Assembly (NCBI GenBank): GCA_022818135.1
Contig: JAFMSR010000018.1
Span: forward strand, 23,982,498-24,046,497
Direction of reading: 5' to 3'
From: Saxidomus purpurata
Lineage: Eukaryota; Mollusca; Bivalvia; Venerida; Veneridae
DNA: 64,000 nt
Within the stretch, counting starts at the first letter, position 1; every line of letters begins with the position of its first letter. A program made the translations under genes and the position numbers. Below, in pieces: positions 55,624-64,000 of this stretch. The notes under the pieces were generated by a model. The model saw only the letters and a list, made by a program, of their open reading frames with translations. It made no database searches and was not told the DNA's origin.

Positions 55624-57364
55624 TTATAGGAATAACTGTTGTGTAATTTTGATATTTGCGACTGTATATACGTATTTTAATGGTCGCAAATATTTTTAAC
55701 GGCGACGGCGTTAGCCGGAGCTGTTAAAACTGTTTGCGACCATTAAAACCGTATATACGGTCGCAAATATCAAAATCACTAAATAGTTATCCCTTTTCTA
55801 ACGCACAATGTGTCTAAATGCGATAATTAAAACGCCGTTCGATTTTGAGACTATATATACTGTTATTTAATTGTCGCAAATTTAAACGACGTCACCAATC
55901 AGAAACGACGTTACATCAGTAATGCGTTAGAAGTGTACATTACTGACGCAACACTGGCGTCCTATATGAAATGATATTTGCATGTTGAAGATTTAGTATC
56001 TGGAAGGAGCGTTGTTATGACATTGTTTTTGATGGTTACCTTTTGTAATTGTCCTTTGGAATCTAGAATATTAATTTAATGTTGTAAGTGCACTTTAATT
56101 ATAGGAATAACTGTTTTTTATTTTATGTTTTCCAGTGAATTATCGAGTTTTCTCAGTGAAATAAAAGTGATAATCCACAGTTTTGAAACAGTGGATTACC
56201 ATTTTTATTTTTCACTGTTTTTGCAATCATTAACCCGGATTTACGTCAAAAAGTATACCGAGCGTAATTAATGCTGGAAACCATGCGACGATGACGTCGT
56301 TTAAATGACGTCATTTGCGCTATGTTTTCTGATGACGTTTCCTGCGATTTTCGATATTTTATAGAAACAAGCTCAATAAAAGTAGAGTTTTAACCATAAA
56401 ATAAACAGAAAAATTGTTGGCATCGGTGTAACATCACGTTAATTTCACTCGTGAACACCAAAAGTTGTTATTTTCACTCGTGGCTGCGCCACTCGTGAAA
56501 ATATCACTTTTGGTGCCCACTCGGTGAAATTATAACGTGATCTTACACCGAAACCAACAATTATCCTCTATGTAATTTTGATATTTGCGACTGTATATAC
56601 GGTTTTTAATGGTCGCAAATATTTTTAACGGCGACGGCGTTAGCCGGAGCTGTTAAAACTGTTTGCGACTATTAAAACCGTAGGCCTATATACGGTCGCA
56701 AATATCAAAATCACTAAATAATTATCCCTTTTCTAACGCACAATGTGTCTAAATGTGATAATTAAAACGCCGTTTGAATTTTGCGACTATATATACGTTA
56801 TTTTAATAGTCGCAAATTAAAACGACGTCGCCAATCAGAAACGACGTTACATCGGTAATGCGTTAGAAATTGTAATATAGTACAAAGATAAAAGAAAAAG
56901 AAATTTATGTGTATGCTTTAAACGTACGTTTTCGTATCTTTTAAAAGATACGAAAATGTAAAACAATTGCTCCCTGCTTGGTTATTTTCGAAATTGTTTG
57001 AGGTTGGTAAGTAATCCAAAGAATGACCAACACGTTGTGTCTGCTTTAAACTTCTATTCTAACGCAGTACCGATGTAACGTCGTTTCTGATTGGTGACGT
57101 CGTTTAAATTTGCGACTATTAAATAACGTATATATAGTCGCAAAATTCAAACGGCGTTTTAATTATTGCATTTAGACACATTGCGCGTTAGAAAAGGGAT
57201 AACTATTTAGTGATTTTGATATTTGCGACCGTATATACGGTTTTAATGGTCGCAAACAGTTTTAACAGCTCCGGCTTACGCCGTCGCCGTTAAAAATATT
57301 TGCAACCATTAAAAACCGTATATACAGTCGCAAATATCAAAATTACAAAACAGTTATTCCTATA
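55624..57364. mobile_element. Foldback-like element with three copies of a ~309-bp palindromic unit
   Basis: Units at 55624-55932 and 56568-56868 are direct copies; 57057-57364 is inverted, so the outer pair forms ~309-bp terminal inverted repeats with tip TATAGGAATAACTGTT. Each unit has two palindromes. P (first ~170 bp) runs from TTTTGATATTTGCGACTG to its complement CGGTCGCAAATATCAAAA. Q (last ~137 bp) starts TTCTAACGCA and ends TGCGTTAGAA. No coding capacity. A separate ~470-bp block with a hairpin lies between units 1 and 2. Confidence 0.85.
56415..56559. repeat. Near-perfect hairpin between palindromic units
   Basis: GTTGGCATCGGTGTAACATC pairs with GATCTTACACCGAAACCAAC, and TTTTCACTCGTGG pairs with CCACTCGTGAAAA around a short CTGCG centre, giving arms of about 68-70 bp with some mismatches. 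Confidence 0.88.
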
Positions 57365-58064
57365 TTGCCGTATCCAAACTCGCAATACATATACAAAACA
57401 TAGGAAGTGACGTACAATACGTCACGCAAAGTATGGCGTCAAAATAACGTCATAATCATATGACATACAACTGAGCGCTATTTCCGACAGTTATTGTTTA
57501 CAACAGCGTATTGATGGTAGAAATCGAGAACCAGTTGACGTGACGTGTTATTAGCGGTGAAGCTGAAATCCGAAAATAGCCATTTTCGCAAAAATAGAAT
57601 TTCGCATACGAAAATAGGATTTTTTGGGGTTCTTTTTTTTCTTTATTTTTCCACCGTTTGGGGCCCCTACTGTATAGGATTTTTTTTGGTTCAATTATGT
57701 GTTAATTGATAAAAAAATAAGGCAATACATCATGCAATTGATTGAATTTAGAGGTTACTGACCAAAAATGACTACACTATTTAAACGTATGACCTTGTAG
57801 TGGAAGTTTATTTTCCGACTATAACAAATGCCATGCAAACCAGGAGCGAAAACAACTTTACCTGGTATAAACACTTTTTGGTTCAATTATTTGTTTTAAA
57901 ATTTTACATACTAATTTCACTTAAAAATGATGAAATAGAAACTATTTCTCAGCGCCTTTTGATGATTTGTATCAATGGCTTTCTTGTAATTTAAAAGTGT
58001 TATTGCAGGTTATCTTAAACAAGAGCTACCAGTAGGACAGAGCGCTCGACTTTTTCAGTGCTTA
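57365..58064. other. No recognisable gene
   Basis: AT-rich. Contains TGACGT-type motifs around 57410-57560. A 64-codon open frame at 57800-57994 shows nothing recognisable. Confidence 0.4.
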
Positions 58065-59340
58065 GTTTAAACATATTTATTCAGTATATGTGCAATACAA
58101 ACATACATACAGGTGTAACAATATAAACACTGAAATGGATTGAAACGAAAAACTTTGTCTTATGGAGTTCCTCTCTCTAAGGAAAAAATTACATAATAAA
58201 TTGTAACCATGACGGGACACATTTAAGTTGATATTTACTGAAATCAAAATGAATTATCACTAAAATAATTTTAGCAAGAAATCGATAAATAAATTCAGGG
58301 AATAAAGCAAAAAAATAAATAATTTCTAAGTAAGAATAACAAAAACAAACAAAAGGTCTGTATTTGTTAGAGTCATGTTCTTAGAAGAAAGTAAAAAACA
58401 GAAGGCAGGAGAGGCTTACATGCTGAAAGGTCCAGAATTAACTTGGTGAGGTTTTGGATTTTTGCACTTCCGGAAATTTACATTAGTTATATTTCAAAAA
58501 TGATGATTTAACTGGAAAAAACAACTATGCAGTAGTAAACTTAGGCACAATAGGAATATTTTAGTGCAAAACAATTGAACATTTTTAAGAAAAGATATTT
58601 TGACCTTACATTTTGTGACTAAATTGACAAATTTTGCCATATGCCAAAATGGGGGTAGTGGTACGAAAATAGTCATTTCTGAACAACCGTTTAAGATATT
58701 TACTTAATTCTAATTTAATTAGAAGCAGAAATGTTAGGATATACAAATAAATGAATAACATGTTCCTTTAACAGTTCTTTGTTACAGACCTATGTCGTCA
58801 GATCTCAAAGCCCGTCGAAATCTAAAAAAAAAACATATTTTTTGTCAGTTTTCATTGAATTTCTTTCTTATATGCACATTGACCCCCATTTTTTATTTTT
58901 TCATTCTTAAACAAGGGTTTTTATCAAGCTGTAGGCAAAATATCTGAAAAACCTTGTTATTCCTTTAACATGAAAATATGCGTTCATCAAAAATTGAAAA
59001 AATGAATTTAAGTTAAGGGGGTGGGGTAATAATAATGAGTGTAGTATTTATTCAGATGATAATAGAATTACCACTATCTCTAATTTTTCATCCTAAAGTA
59101 TGATATACTACATTAGAAAAGATTAAAAATTGATACCTATTCTGAAAAATACACCTCATACATAAACGTTTACAATACAAAAATTCTAGCCAATTCTGCA
59201 TTTAGCACCTTGATCTGATAGTGTACCCCTAAAGATTAATATTGCGAAAAGGTTAAGTCATTGAACCATCATTATTTTTCCAGAAAAACTAGTAATATGT
59301 TAGTCTCCATAAAAAACAGGATCAATAAAATTTCTTGTTA
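58065..59340 (-). other. AT-rich; possible LINE-type 3' end at 58065-58150
   Basis: TATTTATTC...CATACATACAGGTGTAACAATATAAAC resembles 30565-30650, probably ends of one dispersed repeat. The rest shows nothing supported; it could be a long 3' UTR of the LINE that follows, but that is only inferred from position. Confidence 0.35.
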
Positions 59341-59344
59341 TTTT

Positions 59345-60935
59345 TGAATTTCAGCAGTGACCCCCCTTAAGAAGAGTTTTGAGTGTAACTTTATAAAGTG
59401 CTGATGCTTGATTGATAAGAATTTGGCGTGCATTTGTATAGGAATCACATTCGAGAAAGTAAGCTTTGTTGTCCTCTAACTGACCGCAACGACAGAAAGG
59501 TGACTCAACAATGTTTTTAAGAAAAAGATGGTGATTCAAGGAACTACATGTTGTCCTCAATCGAATGTGTAAGATTTGTGGCCGCCGACGCCCATAGTAG
59601 AACCATACAGGTACCTCAGGTTTGTTGGTGTCAAGAGAAGTCTTAAAAGTGACAAGTGTTGGTCTGGATCTACTTTCCTGTGAAAGGTTGTTCCATTCAC
59701 GAAGGACTGACGGAAGGAAGGAGTTGAAATACAAAGACGTTCTGGCTTGGATGGTCAATAAATTACCAGTAAATTGTATGTTGTGGTCTGTCCGACGTTT
59801 TGCGGGACAAATGAAGAGAGGTATGGTGGGACCAGATTATTTTTCATTTTGAAGATCATAATAAGTTTATGTTTACGTCTTCTTTGAGAAAGGGTTTTCC
59901 ATCCAACGTATTTTTGTAGATCGTGAATTGATAAAAGTCTTGTGGCTCCAGTTACAATCTTGGCTGCCTCATTTCGGATTTTGTCTAGTTCTTGTTTCTC
60001 ATAGACAGGACAATTGTCCTAGACAACATCAGAATACTAGGATAATAGGGCGGATAAAACTGAGATATATGATTTCTAAAGCTTAACGGTCGAGATGGAA
60101 TTTCAATCTTTTCATCATATTAATCCGTTTCCATTTTTTTTTGCAAATGTATTCGATGTGAGTGTGCCATGAGCAATCCTCAGAGAAGAAAGATGTTAAT
60201 GCTCCTTAACAGTTGAAATTGGTTGATCAAGCATGATCAATGGATTATGTTCTGGCTTATTTCGTTTTCTCGTTAAGACCATTGATTAAGACTTTGATTA
60301 AGATACTAACCAACTATCGGCCCACTCAAATATTTTACAATATCAGATTGAAGTGTGCGGTGAGCAGAGTCAGGAGTGTTTACTTTCATGCAGAGACTTA
60401 TGTCATTGGCAAACAGATTAGAGTCAATGTTTTGATCAGTGAAACAACGTCACTTCTAATGCATTTGAATTTATTCCAATGATGCAGTGATTGGGTTGAT
60501 TTGGCATATTAGCTCTTTTCCTTTGTCTTAGTTTTTTCTTAATTGTGCTATTGGTCTATGATGGTTAGTTTTACGTTTATTGTTTTATTTTGGATGCATT
60601 GTTTTGAAATGTCAATGATTGTTCTTGTTATATTCTCTATGTAATTTTCAATGTCGTCATTTTGCATACTTTGCCAGCAAACAGAACTTAGTATTTTGCG
60701 AAGGAGATTGTAGTCCCCCTGTTTATAATACCAAATGGTTCGTGAAAAGCACTTTGCCTTTAGTTTTTTGTAGCGGAATGTACAAAAAACGGGACAGCGG
60801 TATCTTCTTTCCTGTTGCAAGAAAGGATCTCCGATGCCTGATATGATGACAGAGTCAGGATTATTAGTAAAGATATGGTCAATTATTGAAGAAGATGAGT
60901 GCTCAGTAAAATGGGTCGATTCATCAATTACTACA
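59345..60935 (-). pseudogene. Decayed LINE, family B, minus strand
   Basis: From 60935 downward the minus strand gives the endonuclease end (STHFTEHSSSSIIDHIFTNN, GIGDPFLQQE, HCPVF), the linker KCFSRTIWYYKQGDYNLLR (60548-60820), then an RT remnant DSNLFANDISLCMKVN (catalytic FADD changed to FAND). After that come KQELDKIRNEAAKIVTGATR-like and QKYVGWKTLSQRRRKHKL blocks in mixed frames, and the C-terminal frame 59351-59758 with SLYFNSFLPSVLREWN, HIRLRTTCSSLNHHLF and a CRCGQLEDNKAYFLEC cluster. Large parts of RT are missing. Same family as 32405-34056, older and inactive. Confidence 0.82.
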
Positions 60936-61433
60936 GCAAAGTTTTAAATTAAAACTTAAAGTGGTTAATAATATATGTGCATGACAGTGCCAGTTGCACA
61001 CAAACTTTAACTAGAAATTTCTAAGAACAAATCAAAAAATATTTTCACAGAGTTATCTACTCTTGCTTACAGATAGGTGTCATGATGGTACATAAGTATT
61101 CCAACTTTCAAAGTAATATCTCAAATGGTTAAGCCAACAAGGGGACCAGAATGAAAAAACAACAACTGAGTTTCTAAGTCGAAAAGAGCAATAATTTAAA
61201 TGAAATCCTTGACAGAATTACCATCTCCTGCCTACATTTTTGGATCATGATGGATAACAAGTATTCTAACTTTCAAAGTAATATCTCAAACAGTTCAATC
61301 AAAAAGTGGACTGGTACGAAAAACTTAATCGAGATTCTAAGGCTATAAAGGGCGATAATTTTTTTGTTTAGATCCTAAACAGAATGACCTACTCTTGCTT
61401 ACAGATTAGGGCAATGATGCAAACAAGTACACT

Positions 61434-62270
61434 GAACCGAGTTTCTAAACGTCCATTTTATAAAATTCAGTTATAAGAAAAATATTTTGTGTAACGACTT
61501 AAAAACGCCAGGGTTATACATAGTGCTCTATCGAATTTTATCAAAAAATGACATTTTACTGTCATGGTTGACCGTGCGAGACGATGACAACGATTTACGA
61601 CTCTTGGCACGAGGATCACGTGTATCGTAAATTTAGCGCTAAATATTTCTTCAATGCAATAAACGTAGAATGTCCAACTCGAAAAACAAAAAAGATGACA
61701 AGGATGACCACTGAATAGCGGGCTAGAGCTGTCGGCATTTACCTCGCTTCGGCAGGTATGACTGATTTTGTAAATTAATTTATCAATTTCGACAGAATGT
61801 GAGAAATAATATTAAAAATAATTATATATTAAATATTTTATTCTTATATTTAAATCAAACATCAAGTGGACGTTTAGAAATTCTGTTTGGTATATTATTT
61901 CTCACATTCTGTCGAAATGGATAAATTAATTTACAAAATCAGTAAATCGAGGTAATGCCGACGGCTCTAGCCCGCTATTCAGTGTTCATTATTGTCATTT
62001 GTGTTTGTTTTTCGAGTTGGACATTCTACGTTTATTGCATTGAAATAATATTAAGCGCTAAATTCACGCTACACGTGATTCTCGTGCCAAAAGTCGTAAT
62101 TCGTAGTCATCGTCTCGCGCGGTCAACCATGACTGTGAAATGTCATATTTTGGGTAACATTCGATAGAGTACTATGTATAACTCTGGAGTTCTAAATTTA
62201 AAGTCGTTACACAAAATACTTTTCTTATAACTGAATCTTATAAAATGGACGTTTAGAAAATCGGTTCAAT
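61434..62270. mobile_element. ~837-bp foldback element with ~380-bp arms
   Basis: The left arm (61434-61812) and right arm (61895-62270) are complementary almost throughout: TTTCTAAACGTCCATTTTAT at the tips, TGGTTGACCGTGCGAGACGA, TCCAACTCGAAAAACAAA, GGGCTAGAGC and ATTTCGACAGAATGTGAGAA near the centre. The loop is about 80 bp and AT-rich. It interrupts the 60.9-62.8 kb array. The open frame at 61955-62167 lies within one arm and is an artefact of the palindrome. Confidence 0.92.
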
Positions 62271-62705
62271 GCATTTCAAGTTTCACAGCAATATCTCAAA
62301 GGGTTAAGTCAAAAGTTGGATTTTACCCATATTCAATGTATTTTCTAAGTCAGAAAAGGGACATAATTCTGACAAATATCTTTACAGAGTAATGTCCTCT
62401 TGTGTGTGGATGGAGGTAATGATGTAAGTATGGTAATGAGGTAATGATGTAAGTATGGTAAGTTTCAAAGCAATACCTGTAATGGTTTTGAAAGAAAGTC
62501 GGGTGGTACGAACAACTTTACCAAGTTCAAAGAACTTTCTAAGTCGAAAAAAGGCCACAATTCTGACATAAACCTTGACAGATTAATGTACTCTTGTCTG
62601 TTAATGGAAGTTATGATGGTTAACAAGTACTTTAAGTTTCAAAGCAATACCTCTATCGTTTTGAAATAAAGCGGGGTGGTACTGAAAACATAACCAAGGT
62701 GTGAC

Positions 62706-62750
62706 ACCAACGCCAACGCCAACGCCAACGCCAACGCCGACGCCGAGGCG
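62706..62750 (+). repeat. (CCAACG)n hexanucleotide run
   Basis: About seven CCAACG/CCGACG units. Translations in both strands (Gly-Val, Ala-Leu repeats) are artefacts. Confidence 0.95.
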
Positions 62751-62795
62751 AGTAGGATAGCTCCCCTTTTCTTCGAAAAAGTCGAGCTTATACGG

Positions 62796-64000
62796 GTTGT
62801 AAGTAAAGTCGTGAACATTTCTTTGCACAAATTTCATGAAATTAATTACAATTGCCAAATAATGTAAGATTGAGAATAAAATATAAAATACTGTTTTAAA
62901 AAAATTCAACAGGTTGATGATTTTATTTTTTTCGTGACGTTATTTAAGGGTACATATAATGTTACTGTATGGGTATTTCTCTTTTGTATTGCTATTTTGA
63001 CAATACGTCCTTGATCTTTGAATGATGCATATTGCTTACGATCTTTTTGCACAAACGTGTGACTAGCGCATGCGCATTTTGATTTTTTTGATTGGGCACA
63101 AGTTGTTTAGACGCCGTATTGGACCGGTCCTGTAGAAAGCAAGAACTTACAAGAAGTTTACGATATCTGGTTTCGACATAAAGTTAATATGAGGTAATAT
63201 GGCGGGTTCTTTTCCCCACAGCTCGTAAAACCGTATCGAGTGAGATCCTACGCTAAATTTTGATAAAATTTACTGCAATTAATACTGCAATTAAACCGAG
63301 AGTGTCTCGGCAGTGTGAAACAGGACTGTCGCACATTATTTATTCGTTTTTCTTTTTTCCCTAGAAAATTCGGCTTGCCTGTGCACAACCCGGACTGAAA
63401 AATCCATTTGTGCGTTGGCAAAAAGTCTGATGTCAGACAAGTCGAACATTGGCATTTCACACCCCTGTGTACTTAAGATTGGACAGATACAGCAGCACTC
63501 CACTGACCGTTGATAATCGTCACATATAATGTCTAAGTTATCATTGTCTTGATATTCATGTAAACTTAAAATTATTCAATTCGTCTCTGAAAGTAGTGAT
63601 TATGTTTTATTGTTCGACCAGACTGAGTATGAAACACCGACGGTATCGGTCAAAAATGCCGTTACCTTCCTTGATCCATTATGTTTCCATGACTCGACTT
63701 TTAAAAGTTCATATAGTATTACGCAATCGCACTACAATATGTTTTTCAATAGAAATGTCATTGTACAGTCACCCAACAACAAACAAGATATTTACTCGAT
63801 TGCCGAGTGTACTGTAGTGTGAATGGTTTCAGATACTGTCTATACATGCATTCACCTAATTTTTATGTTCACTGAATTTGCTTCATCTTGGTGCCAGCAG
63901 GGACTTATATACACACATTATTATGAGTGTAATGCCTTGCATCAATTGTCATATTCGCTACATTTTCTTTTTACAAAGGAAAAAGGAGTGTTGCTATCAT
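62796..64000. other. No recognisable gene; no FATP exon found
   Basis: AT-rich. A GCGCATGCGCATTTTG motif lies at 63068-63083. Overlapping open frames at 63596-63822 show no domain. If the FATP gene continues, this is intron or 5' region. Confidence 0.4.

Larger units (their letters stand above)
60940..62795 (+). repeat. Tandem array of ~160-bp units ending in (CCAACG)n
   Basis: AAGTATTCxAACTTTCAAAG and AATATCTCAAA recur at about 61099 and 61258, and after an intervening foldback similar units sit near 62275, 62455 and 62630. The end has CACCAACGCCAACG repeats (62706-62750) and TTCGAAAAAGTCGAGCT, the same end type as the arrays at 36.1 and 40.5 kb. Confidence 0.85.

Noticed and set aside
61955..62167. 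70-codon hydrophobic open frame that looks like a membrane protein
   Set aside because: It lies wholly within one arm of the foldback; the mirror arm does not keep the frame and there is no homology.
62601..62909. Gly-Val / Ala-Leu repeat proteins on the minus strand
   Set aside because: Produced by the CCAACG hexanucleotide run at the end of a tandem array.
54593..64000. Further FATP exons
   Set aside because: Searched the minus strand for the AMP-binding motif and the segment before GEPG and found nothing convincing; they probably lie beyond the window.

Overview
This window looks like nuclear DNA from a mollusc, most likely a bivalve. It is AT-rich and has almost no compact coding sequence. 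It is crowded with non-LTR retrotransposons, tRNA-derived SINEs, foldback elements and long arrays built on GGTCAAGGTCAC-type and AAGGGCCATAATTTG-type units. Arrays of that kind, often starting near an ACAAGAGGGCC or GCTCACCTGAGC motif, are in my recollection typical of bivalve genomes. No species can be named from the sequence alone.

Only one host gene is well supported. Four minus-strand exons (54499-54592, 50647-50751, 31135-31232, 29711-30033) join in phase with GT/AG borders. They encode the C-terminal ~207 residues of a fatty-acid transport protein / very-long-chain acyl-CoA synthetase (SLC27A/FATP family). Its introns cover about 29.7-64 kb here, and one intron is 19.4 kb long and packed with mobile DNA. 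The rest of the gene should lie beyond base 64000.

Layout. 0.4-11.9 kb: a segment bounded by inverted 1.3-1.55 kb arms, holding a decayed LINE fragment, a nearly full-length CR1/L2-like LINE (ORF1 with coiled coil, SGNH esterase and CCHC knuckle; ORF2 with endonuclease and reverse transcriptase) and a third LINE scrap. 11.9-23.7 kb: LINE 3' ends in opposite orientations, ~147-bp tandem arrays, a 204-bp near-identical duplication, a decayed minus-strand LINE and a cluster of four SINE pieces. 23.7-25.2 kb: a complete-ended but broken Tc1/mariner element. 25.9-29.3 kb: an array element, a SINE, a MITE and a 5'-truncated LINE whose RT frame is still open. 29.7-54.6 kb: the FATP gene end, with introns carrying a Gypsy-type LTR remnant (itself split by a LINE with a 9-bp target duplication), large tandem arrays with a nested MITE, a nearly complete DIRS-type tyrosine-recombinase retrotransposon and a deleted DIRS derivative. 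54.6-64 kb: probable further FATP intron, with a three-unit palindromic element, a second LINE family, and an ~840-bp foldback sitting inside a tandem array.

Most coding-like frames belong to selfish elements that insert into each other. Nested insertions give a relative order of events: tandem arrays are older than the MITE at 38.1 kb and the foldback at 61.4 kb, and the LTR element is older than the LINE at 32.4 kb. I found no rRNA genes, CRISPR arrays or bacterial-type operons.
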